A DNA stretch of 64,000 nt, taken from contig NZ_JAJCVJ010000005.1 in NCBI RefSeq assembly GCF_020567425.1, positions 1 through 64,000 of the forward strand. Direction: 5' to 3'. Below, piece after piece: positions 35,757-43,519 of the stretch (positions within the stretch are counted from its first letter, which is position 1; each line of letters opens with the position of its first letter). The stretch is from Salinirubrum litoreum. Its GTDB lineage: Archaea > Halobacteriota > Halobacteria > Halobacteriales > Haloferacaceae. Position numbers and translations under genes: made by a program. Below the pieces are notes generated by a model. It was not told the DNA's origin. It ran no database searches and was given only the letters and a program-made list of their open reading frames with translations.

Positions 35757-35790
35757 ACACTCTCTGTATGCTGCACACACTTCCTGTATA
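35757..35790 (+). repeat. Cassette repeat copy 9 (left half)
   Basis: CACTCTCTGTATGCTGCACA, followed by GGTTTCAAATGAGCC, which resembles the cassette-end sequence at 34473. It marks the right limit of the array. Confidence 0.55.
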
Positions 35791-35832
35791 GGTCTGAGGG
35801 TTTCAAATGAGCCCTCTGTTCTTGATTCGTTA

Positions 35833-35884
35833 CGGCACGCACCGCTCGCCGCATTCCGCCCTCCGCATCGCTCGCGACCGACCA
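35833..35884 (+). repeat. CGCTCGCCG-type repeat, third copy
   Basis: GCACGCACCGCTCGCCG followed by CGCTCGCGACCGACCA matches 28811-28860 over about 50 bp. It lies just beyond the last cassette repeat. Confidence 0.55.
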
Positions 35885-36027
35885 TTCCGGGCTGTCGCGG
35901 TCTCGTTCCTTCGTCACTCGACCGCGTTCCGGGCTAAAATGAATCTGGTCTCGACGCCAGCATTAAGCGCGTTTTCGGTTGCGCCCCTCGCGGGCTTTCG
36001 CGTTCCAGCGCTTTGGGCCGTTCCGCG

Positions 36028-36303
36028 CGGCGAGTCACACCACGACTCGCCGTGCTCACGACCGTCGCCCTGGACACGGACCCGCAGTCCGGGCCGGACA
36101 CGAGAAACGGCTTAAAGCTGGCCGCTCGCTCCGGGCGGGTCGGCGCGCGGTGCTGGTTGGGGCCACCTCATGCAGGCGCGCTCTCGCTCGCGCCCGGTAG
36201 GGCGCTCGCGAAGGCGCGAGCGAGAGCGCGCAGATGGTTCTGTCGGTCGGTGTCGTCGGAAAACCGCGATGTAGGAGCATCGCGGTGTCGGCGCGTGAGC
36301 GCC
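36028..36303. other. Hairpin-rich non-coding region upstream of the OB-fold gene
   Basis: Three exact inverted repeats: CGGCGAGTC/GACTCGCCG (36028-36052), a 19-bp pair (36176-36194 and 36213-36231, starting GCGCGCTCTCGC) with an 18-nt loop, and CCGCGATG/CATCGCGG (36264-36285). A short GGCGC/GCGCC dyad follows. The 35885-36329 stretch holds no supported gene. It could be a replication or transfer origin element, or a strong RNA structure. Confidence 0.5.
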
Positions 36304-36329
36304 TTCAGTGGTACCTTGGTGTGATACCG

Positions 36330-37190
36330 ATGTCTAGTAACAACTCGAGTCGCAAGGTCGTTACGGTGGATGAACAGGCATTCGAACGAACCGAGGACGC
36401 CGACGTCGATGAGAACGGCTTCGAAGTCGTCGACGACAAGCCGGAGTTCCGGGCGACGGTGCAGCAGGAAACGCAGGCAAAGGTGGATTCCAACCACCCA
36501 GACGGCATCGTCCAGGACTTCTCGCACCTGCCCCTCGCGCAGGAAGAGAAGATTCGCGCCCGGGAAGCCGAACTGGCCCACATCAGCGCCCAGGCGGAAC
36601 TGGGCACCCAGGAGGGCCGGGCGAAGCGGACTCGCGAGGTCGTCACCGAACGGCGGCAGCGCAAGCGGGAGGAACGCACCCCCGAGCGGACGGATCCGCG
36701 CGAACGCCTCTCCCGGATGGAGCTGGCGAAAGTGAATCAGGAAGCAGACCGGATGGCACAGCGGCTTTCCACCGGTCACAGTCGGGCGGCCGTCTCGCGG
36801 GCGCTCGCAAAGCGGGTCGCCAAGGGGCAGGACATCACCAAAGCAGTGTTCGACACGATGGACGCACTCAAGGCCGCCCCCGGCGCCATCTGCCCAATCG
36901 AGGACGTCCCGGACGTGCAGACCAACGAGGTGAGCATTGAAGGTGAGGTGATCACCCTCTGGGAACCCAGTAGCCCGAAGATAGAACAAGTCGGTCTCAT
37001 CGCCGATGATACTGACCGAATCAAGTTCACCAGCTGGGTGAAATCCGAGCCTCGGATCGTCCGCGAAGGTGAGAAGGTCCGGATGCGCGCGCTCAAGAAG
37101 AACTGGCATCAGGGGCGCTGTTCCCTGGCCGTGACCTACGACAGTATGATCGTCTTCCCAGAGCGCGACCGCCGCTGGTGGGAAGAATAG
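36330..37190 (+). CDS. OB-fold-like DNA-binding protein
   Basis: 286 residues from ATG 36330. A disordered acidic N-terminus is followed by a strongly basic helical segment (about 115-150, rich in R and E) and a C-terminal beta-rich domain (about 200-286, TNEVSIEGEVITLWEPSS, IKFTSWVKSE, KVRMRALK) with the strand pattern of an RPA-type OB fold. It probably binds single-stranded DNA. It sits behind a hairpin-rich region, and a T7 run follows the stop. Confidence 0.65.
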   Translation: MSSNNSSRKVVTVDEQAFERTEDADVDENGFEVVDDKPEFRATVQQETQAKVDSNHPDGIVQDFSHLPLAQEEKIRAREAELAHISAQAELGTQEGRAKRTREVVTERRQRKREERTPERTDPRERLSRMELAKVNQEADRMAQRLSTGHSRAAVSRALAKRVAKGQDITKAVFDTMDALKAAPGAICPIEDVPDVQTNEVSIEGEVITLWEPSSPKIEQVGLIADDTDRIKFTSWVKSEPRIVREGEKVRMRALKKNWHQGRCSLAVTYDSMIVFPERDRRWWEE

Positions 37191-37207
37191 GAGGACCAAG
37201 TGCCCTC

Positions 37208-37214
37208 TTTTTTT
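37208..37214 (+). terminator. T7 run after the OB-fold gene
   Basis: Seven T residues 18 nt after the stop codon. Archaeal termination needs a U-rich tract, so this is a likely terminator. Confidence 0.5.
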
Positions 37215-37311
37215 AGTGAGTGCCGGACCAACCCAAGCCCCGCCGCCCCGCCCACCGCTCCGTGCTCACTCCCTTCGGTCGTTGCGCGCGCAGCCACGAC
37301 CTCAATAAAAA

Positions 37312-38997
37312 TCAAGCCCGTCGCTCCAATCGTATGTCCATCCCTTTCTCTTCAAGACTGTATAACCGCTGGCTGAATTTCTCATACTCTTGGTCGGTCA
37401 TCTGAACGATGTGCTCACCAACATCAGAGCCGTGCATCACACGACCTGCACGCTGAAGCTCCTGTCGGCGAGATCCACCGTGGAATTGGTACTCAATAAC
37501 CCGATCAAGATTCTCAAGAGATACGCCTTCATCAGCAACGCGTGAGCCTATCACTACACGGTTTTCTTCAAAGATCTCCATACGCTCTTCTTTGGGTGTA
37601 TCTCCATATACGAACGGGACATCCAGTTTGTCGGAGAGAGCCTTTCCAGCTTCAATCCCGTCGCAGAAAATTAGTGTCTCCCCGACCCCCTCGTCTACCA
37701 ATTGTACGATGTCTTCTCGCTTGTCTTCTTCCGTTTGATAGAGGAAGACATCAACTTCCGGAAATTCAAGATCACCGTATTCCAGCATTTCACGCCAATC
37801 AATACCTACAGGAATGCCAGTCAGAGCAAAGATGTAGTCTGTTCGTGCATCTTCCCGGTACGGGGTGGCACTACAGCCAATTCGATAGTCGGTATCCAGA
37901 GTGGAAAGGGACGAGTAGGTATCCGCTGGAAGCGTATGGCACTCGTCAAAGATCGTTAGTTTTGGAGAATCCTCCCCCTGATAGTCCTGGAGATTTCCTT
38001 CCCGGGTTAGGTATTGATACGTCCGAACTTCCCACTTCCACGATTTATCACAGTGTTCGCGGATTCGTCTTTCCCACTGAGCTTCGAGAGTAGAGCTCGG
38101 GACAACAACGAGTTTATTCCCATCAATTCGTTCCCCAGCGTAGAGACCAAAGAAGGTCTTCCCAAGCCCTGGTGGCCAGTAGACACCCACCTGCCCTGTC
38201 TCGCGGAACTTCTCCCAAGCACGTCTCTGATATGAACGTAATTCTATGTTCTCTGGCTCCTCAAGGAGCTCACTCTCATCGATGGGCTGAGCAGCGAAAG
38301 GAAGATTTCCATTCTTGATGAGTTTCGCAATGATATCGAACTCTTTGCCGCGTTGAATTTTGATTTTATTATCGTCTACTCTCTCGTGTAATCCACCGTC
38401 TTCACCCCCGAGGTCTCTCCAAGCTCGGTCACGCTCTTCCTGATCGCTAAGTTCGAGGGTCCCATCCTCAACGAGAGCATGATCGTACCGACGCCCCAAA
38501 TCGATTTTATCTCGGATTAGATCGGGTATATCCTCGATCCAGTTGACGTACTTGTTGATGATAAACGTCTGCCAGGCATCGTCCTGTTCGCGAAGATGAC
38601 CAACAGAGAATGGAACAAACCGAGGAACGATAACGTAGTACTCGTTTTCATCTTTAGGGAGTAACTTGTAGGGTTGTCGAGCGAACGCTGCCAGATGTTC
38701 AGTATTCAGTTCAGTTAGATCAAGATACTCTCGGAGCTGATCTACGATTTCTGTCGCAGCTTCGTAATCAGATTGGAACCATACTGCTTGTCGACCCCCG
38801 AGGTCAATTCGCTCCAAATCCCCCTCATCTACTAAAATACTCAGCTTATTTCGAGCGGTCTGACCAGTACAGTTGTACTCTCGAGCAACCATTTTACTCG
38901 TCACGAAGGGGATTTCTAGTTCATCAAAGAGGTCTACTACATCCTCAGGGGTTACTTGTTCTTCTACAGGTGGGGAATCAGAATCTTGCGAGCTCAT
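37312..38997 (-). CDS. XPB/Rad25-like SF2 helicase with N-terminal winged helix
   Basis: 561 residues from ATG 38997. A winged helix lies at about 15-75 (VTSKMVAREYNCTGQTARNK). The helicase motifs are PPGLGKTFFG (about 270), DECHTLPAD (about 347), GCSATPYRED (about 376), a VIGSRVADEGVSLE motif and QELQRAGRVMHG (about 515). The order and the short C-terminus resemble archaeal XPB-type translocases. It is divergent from a five-gene operon of winged-helix proteins across a 282-bp repeat-rich region. The pairing suggests one functional unit in which the small proteins deliver or control the motor on DNA. Base composition is lower in GC than nearby genes. Confidence 0.8.
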   Translation of the reverse strand: MSSQDSDSPPVEEQVTPEDVVDLFDELEIPFVTSKMVAREYNCTGQTARNKLSILVDEGDLERIDLGGRQAVWFQSDYEAATEIVDQLREYLDLTELNTEHLAAFARQPYKLLPKDENEYYVIVPRFVPFSVGHLREQDDAWQTFIINKYVNWIEDIPDLIRDKIDLGRRYDHALVEDGTLELSDQEERDRAWRDLGGEDGGLHERVDDNKIKIQRGKEFDIIAKLIKNGNLPFAAQPIDESELLEEPENIELRSYQRRAWEKFRETGQVGVYWPPGLGKTFFGLYAGERIDGNKLVVVPSSTLEAQWERRIREHCDKSWKWEVRTYQYLTREGNLQDYQGEDSPKLTIFDECHTLPADTYSSLSTLDTDYRIGCSATPYREDARTDYIFALTGIPVGIDWREMLEYGDLEFPEVDVFLYQTEEDKREDIVQLVDEGVGETLIFCDGIEAGKALSDKLDVPFVYGDTPKEERMEIFEENRVVIGSRVADEGVSLENLDRVIEYQFHGGSRRQELQRAGRVMHGSDVGEHIVQMTDQEYEKFSQRLYSLEEKGMDIRLERRA

Positions 38998-39279
38998 TGA
39001 AATCCGCCTATTCTCGCGTTTTTGGCTATAGCAAAATAAGGGTTTGGGTATAGCAAATTGCGAGAGAGACGCGCCAGAGAATCTACCTATCGGATCCACT
39101 ATTCGCGTCCCGAATGGAAGGCCTGCTGACTACGCTATAGCAAGGTCATATAGCGTATTATGCTGCTGCAGATAGGACGGGGGTCAGGCATTATACAAAT
39201 AGGGCAGGCAGATAGAGTTGGAGCATACGCATAAGACGAAGGGCATAATTATTAGTATCAGGGCATAATAAAGTGGCAT
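38998..39279. promoter_or_regulatory. Repeat-rich divergent promoter region
   Basis: Contains TATAGCAA three times (39027, 39049 and 39136), a related ATATAGCGTATTATGC at 39149, and direct repeats GGGCATAAT at 39241 and 39261 just before the start at 39280. TATA-like TATACAAAT lies near 39193. The layout suggests a regulator bound to both sides. Confidence 0.5.
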
Positions 39280-40089
39280 ATGCAGGACAACCTCATCGAG
39301 AAGGCAAGGAAGTACATCGACCTGCAAGAGACTAAGCAAGAAAAACAGAACAAGCTTCGAGATCTCCAGAGTGAGATGTTCGGAGAGGGTTCAGAGGAGA
39401 CAGAAAAGAAAGCTCGTGAGTTCTTCTCCGACGTCGGAGGAGGCGAGCAACAGTCTACCAAAACCCAGGAGATCGACGAGCTTCGGCAAGACCTCTCTGA
39501 GCTTGAGGAGACCTTAGAAACCACACGAGAGGAACTCCAAGAGCTTCTAGTTGATGTCCAATTCCCGTTGAATGAAACAATCGACGTAGAGGATGAGGAA
39601 GTCGTTTTCCCCTACTCTGACGAGATCCCACAGGAGGTTATTGATGCGATTGAGTCCGTGTTAGAGGAAGATCTCAGCAAGGAGGGGGTCATAATTGAGA
39701 CAGACGCAATCCGCGTCGAAACAGCCGATGTTGATGGGGCAATGGATCAGGCCATGAGCCGTATTCAGGAACTTCGGTCTAAAGCCAATATGATGGTCGA
39801 TGTGGAACAGTATGTCGACGATATCAACAGTCGCGATGAAAAAATAGTGAAGACACTATACGTCCTCTACAAATCGGATAACCCACTCAGTAAAAAAGAG
39901 ATTGAGGAACGAATTGGAGTCGACTCCGGGGATCTCCGGGGAACTCTTTACTACGTCTTAGACAACGATCCGTATCTGAAGAAGTCCGACTCTGAGTTCT
40001 CACTAAGTGACATGGGTCGACGGGTCATAGAGGCCTATATCGAGCAGCATGGGTCTCCGGAGGATCTGCCTGAGGGGGTGGAAGCATGA
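39280..40089 (+). CDS. Coiled-coil winged-helix protein, module gene 1
   Basis: 269 residues. Coiled-coil stretches (about 1-40 and 60-100) and a middle domain precede a clear C-terminal winged helix (about 185-255, KIVKTLYVLYKSDNPLSKKE, then PYLKKSDSEFSLSDMGRR). The wing sequence PY-x-K/R followed by xFSLS and G is shared by all five proteins of the operon. This one lacks the middle WLxxxVI block and the acidic tail of the other four, so it is the most distant member. It overlaps the next gene by 4 nt (ATGA). Confidence 0.7.
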   Translation: MQDNLIEKARKYIDLQETKQEKQNKLRDLQSEMFGEGSEETEKKAREFFSDVGGGEQQSTKTQEIDELRQDLSELEETLETTREELQELLVDVQFPLNETIDVEDEEVVFPYSDEIPQEVIDAIESVLEEDLSKEGVIIETDAIRVETADVDGAMDQAMSRIQELRSKANMMVDVEQYVDDINSRDEKIVKTLYVLYKSDNPLSKKEIEERIGVDSGDLRGTLYYVLDNDPYLKKSDSEFSLSDMGRRVIEAYIEQHGSPEDLPEGVEA

Positions 40090-40922
40090 GCGAAAACGCG
40101 TCCGAGAGATCTATCGAGGCTCTTGCTGAGGAATATCTCTCTGCACAGGAGCAGGAAACAAATCCGGAGGATCTCGAGGAAGCAAAGGCGCATCTAACAG
40201 AGCTTCAAGAACGGTACGAACGATTCGAGAACGATTATGCAGAGTCAGACCCAGCAACGCAGCAGTTATCCGACCGAATCAGTGAGACTGAGGAACGAAT
40301 TGCTGAACTTGAGGAAGCACAGCGCATCCCAGAGGAACTCAAGGAGCAAATTCTAGAGGAAGCCACGGGATTCATGCTTACAGAGGAATGGTTGGATCCG
40401 GATGTCATCGAGGCGTTGAATCTGGCCCTCATCGGTGAGCATGACTCCGCATTAGTTATAGAGGAGATCGAAATTTCCGGTCCAGATGACGTCGATGATC
40501 TCGACGATATCACTCGATTCGATATTATCGATGTGGTTCGCAAGCTCGCTCTGGACAAACTTGAGAGAACGAACGAGATCGAAGAAGTCTGGGGATCGAT
40601 AGCGGATACCACCAAGGAAGAACCATTCGAGATCGTCGCTCAGCTCGGTCGAGCAACTCCCGACGAGGTCGTCGAGCGTGTGGACGACGATGAGGTTGAC
40701 CGTGAAACCATCAGTAATCGTTTGAGAAACGCCACCAGGCTTCAAATTAATCCGTATTTCCGTGAAGACGGGGTCTACCAGCTATCTACAGCAGGAAGAC
40801 ACCTCGCGCAGAGATACGCCGAGATTCCTGAAGATGTCGAGGAAAGCGCTCAACAGGAGGGCGAGAGTCAGGCAACTCTCGGACAAAATACCGCTGAGCA
40901 GGGAGGTGATGATGATGACTGA
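40086..40922 (+). CDS. Coiled-coil winged-helix protein, module gene 2 (type A)
   Basis: 278 residues. N-terminal helix with ALAEEYLSAQ, a long coiled coil (about 25-95), a middle helical block with EEWLDPDVIEALNLALIGE and a C-terminal winged helix ending PYFREDGVYQLSTAGRH. The acidic tail contains QATLGQ. It is closest to the protein encoded two genes on (41726-42571). A strong Shine-Dalgarno GGGAGGTG (40901-40908) for the next gene lies in its last codons. Confidence 0.7.
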   Translation: MSENASERSIEALAEEYLSAQEQETNPEDLEEAKAHLTELQERYERFENDYAESDPATQQLSDRISETEERIAELEEAQRIPEELKEQILEEATGFMLTEEWLDPDVIEALNLALIGEHDSALVIEEIEISGPDDVDDLDDITRFDIIDVVRKLALDKLERTNEIEEVWGSIADTTKEEPFEIVAQLGRATPDEVVERVDDDEVDRETISNRLRNATRLQINPYFREDGVYQLSTAGRHLAQRYAEIPEDVEESAQQEGESQATLGQNTAEQGGDDDD

Positions 40923-41733
40923 TGATCTCCCTGAGGGAATCGTGGAACTAGCTAAGGCTTATCTCGAAAGCCACGACAGCGATGATACCATTGACGACGA
41001 GTCAGAGATAGAAGAAAATCTCGAGTACTGGCGAGAGCAGGTCGAAGAGTTCGAGGAAGGAACGCCGATGTACGAGATGGCAGTCGAGGAACGAGACAGC
41101 TACCAAGAAAAGTACGATGAAATCTCTGAACAAGATGAGCGGCGTTCGGAGCTCCGTGACGAGCTTTTGACGCGTGCAAGCTCAGAATTCGCTCCTCAAG
41201 GAGACTGGATGAATGAGACGGTGATTTCCGCTCTTACGCACGCAATCGTCGGGCAGCAACGGGATCGAATCCTGATTGGCGATTATTCGTTACCCAATGA
41301 TGCGGATGAGCTTTCAAAACGTGAGATGGTGACGGTGGCCAAAAATGTCCATGCTGTCGCTGAGGAAATCGTCGTATCGAATGGCTCTCTCGACGAGGTT
41401 TGGGAGATGATGAGTACCGATAAGCGCTCTCCCATTACAAAAGTCCTTGCTGAGGAGAAGGAATTAGTCAGTAGTGGGGATATCAGCGCCCAGCTGGGCG
41501 ACGGCGGAACTGATAATCCTGGTGCCAACCTCCGTTACGTTCTCAACTCTGCAGAATATTATCCTTACTACCGGGAAGACGGGGATTGGAGACTCTCTCT
41601 CCTTGGCGAAGTCGCGTGGCAAACGCGTGGGTTGGATGATGTAGAGGATGATGAGAGTAGCCATGATAGTGAAGAGACGGATCAACAATCCAGCTTAGAT
41701 GAGCTCGATAACGGGGGTGGCTCCGATGAGTGA
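40915..41733 (+). CDS. Coiled-coil winged-helix protein, module gene 3 (type B)
   Basis: 272 residues if the third of three consecutive ATGs (40909, 40912, 40915) is used, 6 nt after GGGAGGTG. It begins LPEGIVELAKAYLES; the middle block is WMNETVISALTHAIVGQ and the wing PYYREDGDWRLSLLGE. The tail ends QSSLDELDNG followed by acidic residues. It is closest to module gene 5. The last codons overlap the next gene by 8 nt. Confidence 0.7.
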   Translation: MTDDLPEGIVELAKAYLESHDSDDTIDDESEIEENLEYWREQVEEFEEGTPMYEMAVEERDSYQEKYDEISEQDERRSELRDELLTRASSEFAPQGDWMNETVISALTHAIVGQQRDRILIGDYSLPNDADELSKREMVTVAKNVHAVAEEIVVSNGSLDEVWEMMSTDKRSPITKVLAEEKELVSSGDISAQLGDGGTDNPGANLRYVLNSAEYYPYYREDGDWRLSLLGEVAWQTRGLDDVEDDESSHDSEETDQQSSLDELDNGGGSDE

Positions 41734-42571
41734 GGATCGCCAGGAGCCGGAATCACTCGCTAAGGAGTATTTGGAGGCCATAGATCAAGAAATCGATGAA
41801 GAGCGACGTAACGAATTAGAAGATACCAAAGAGGAATTACAAGACCGTCGTGAAAAGTACGTCTCACAGCATGGCGAAGATAGCAGAATCGTCCAGCGTG
41901 TAGACCAGAAGATCGAGGATATTGAGGCCGAACTAGATGATCTGAATGAGTCGGCCCAGCAAGTAGACGAGCTTCGAACTCAGCTACTCAAGGCAGCCAA
42001 AGACAGGCTTGAATTTAATCGAGAATGGCTTTCTACGACCGTTTTAGAAGGTCTAACACACGCAATGTATGCAGAGAAGGATGATCACCTGATTCTGGAC
42101 CAGACCCGAATCGAAGGTCCGGGGGATCTGGACGAAATTGAGGATCTCGCACAGTTGGACATGGAGCACACATTCCTACTGCTCGTAGAAGACCGCCTGG
42201 GGGAGACAGATACCGTTAGCGAGCGTTGGGATCGACTTACAGACTCGAAGTATCATAAACCGTTCTTAGTTGTCTCCCGTGAGGGGACTGCATCTCCTGA
42301 TGACGTACTCCCCAACCTCAGCGAAGATGCAGATCGCAAAGATGCCAAAAATTGGTTAGAACGACCTCTCTATAATTGGGACGACCTCGTTCCATACTAC
42401 CGGGCAGGCAACGGTGAATTCGGACTTTCAACCTCTGGTAAATATTTCGCCCATCACTATGCAGGGTCTGCTGAAAGCCTCGCTGAAAAGGGAGACGGAG
42501 GGGATGACAGTGACGATGGGCAAGCAAGTTTGAACGATTTGGGAGGTAACGGGGGTGACTCCGATGAGTGA
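41726..42571 (+). CDS. Coiled-coil winged-helix protein, module gene 4 (type A')
   Basis: 281 residues. It starts with ESLAKEYLEA, matching module gene 2; coiled coil about 20-95, middle block WLSTTVLEGLTHAMYAE, then IEGPGDLDEIEDLAQ, which matches SGPDDVDDLDD of gene 2. The wing is PYYRAGNGEFGLSTSGKY. The tail contains QASLNDLGG. It overlaps both neighbours by 8 nt. Confidence 0.7.
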   Translation: MSEDRQEPESLAKEYLEAIDQEIDEERRNELEDTKEELQDRREKYVSQHGEDSRIVQRVDQKIEDIEAELDDLNESAQQVDELRTQLLKAAKDRLEFNREWLSTTVLEGLTHAMYAEKDDHLILDQTRIEGPGDLDEIEDLAQLDMEHTFLLLVEDRLGETDTVSERWDRLTDSKYHKPFLVVSREGTASPDDVLPNLSEDADRKDAKNWLERPLYNWDDLVPYYRAGNGEFGLSTSGKYFAHHYAGSAESLAEKGDGGDDSDDGQASLNDLGGNGGDSDE

Positions 42572-43427
42572 TGAAGAACAGACTCACCCGAAAGAAGATG
42601 ATGCAATACCTGAGGATATTGTAGAGCTCGCTGAGGAGTATCTGGACCTAATTGTTGGCGAGGAAACTGACACCGAATCAGATGAACGGGATCTGGAGGA
42701 GCTAAAAGAAGAGGTCGAGCAGTGGAACAGAGAACTAGAATCCCTCGATGAAGATGATGAACTCTATGCTATTGGTGTCGAGGAGCGGGACAACCTCAAA
42801 CGACGTATCGAAGAACGCAATCAAACCGAAAAGCGGCGTGAGCAAATACGTCAGGAATTGGTAGAACGAACCGCTTCAGAATTTGTTGCACGCGACCAGT
42901 GGCTCGACACATCCGTAATCAAGGCAATCACACACGAACTCTTGGGCGAAGCACGAGAAGAGATCTTAGTAGACGAATACCGTCTACCAGGTGCAGAATT
43001 AGATAATAAATCACTCTTCGCCGTATCAAGGAATATCCGGGCGGTCGCCAGCCACACGAGTAGCTCTGATGAACGTATCTCGAATCTCTGGGATAGCATC
43101 GATGGAACCCGGCAATATCCGATCGTGAAGGTGTTGTTCGACTCAGCTGAGTTGCTGGGCCCGAGCGGGATTGCCGATGAAATCCAGGATGAGGATCGGG
43201 ACCGAAGGCATATCGGTGACGCTCTTGGAAAGATGAGGGATCGACAGTATCACCCCTATTTCAGAGGGGATGATGGCTATGCGCTGTCACTCGTCGGTGA
43301 ATACGTTTGGAAAGAGTTCGGTCCTGACGTCAAGGAGGATTCGGAGGAAAGTTCCACCGAGGAAAGAGAGGATAATGGAGAAGATGATTCACCCGATTCT
43401 GAATTGACCAATTTCCAAGACGATTGA
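42564..43427 (+). CDS. Coiled-coil winged-helix protein, module gene 5 (type B')
   Basis: 287 residues. It starts IPEDIVELAEEYLDL, matching module gene 3; the middle block is WLDTSVIKAITHELLGE, then LPGAELDNKSLFAVSRNIRA against ELSKREMVTVAKNVHA of gene 3. The wing is PYFRGDDGYALSLVGEY. The tail is acidic and ends SELTNFQDD. It is the last gene of the operon. Confidence 0.7.
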   Translation: MSDEEQTHPKEDDAIPEDIVELAEEYLDLIVGEETDTESDERDLEELKEEVEQWNRELESLDEDDELYAIGVEERDNLKRRIEERNQTEKRREQIRQELVERTASEFVARDQWLDTSVIKAITHELLGEAREEILVDEYRLPGAELDNKSLFAVSRNIRAVASHTSSSDERISNLWDSIDGTRQYPIVKVLFDSAELLGPSGIADEIQDEDRDRRHIGDALGKMRDRQYHPYFRGDDGYALSLVGEYVWKEFGPDVKEDSEESSTEEREDNGEDDSPDSELTNFQDD

Positions 43428-43454
43428 TTTCGAGGAATCTCTCTGAATTGTTGG

Positions 43455-43485
43455 TTTCTTACCCCCCTGAATAGGTGAGGGGCTC
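43455..43485 (+). ncRNA. Leader hairpin motif (copy 4), before TFB
   Basis: Arms CCCC and GGGG enclose a loop with TGAATAGGTGA; TTTCTT precedes. It ends 34 nt before the TFB start at 43520. Confidence 0.5.
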
Positions 43486-43519
43486 GTCGCCAAAGCGAGT
43501 CCTGAAATTGGTGAGAACA

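Noticed and set aside
28909-35790. Calling the cassette array a true integron
   Set aside because: No tyrosine recombinase of the IntI type is visible in the window and the cassettes lie in both orientations, so only the resemblance is reported.
35807-36324. Several Arg-rich frames in the hairpin region
   Set aside because: They follow the inverted repeats and differ in every frame; no protein-like composition.
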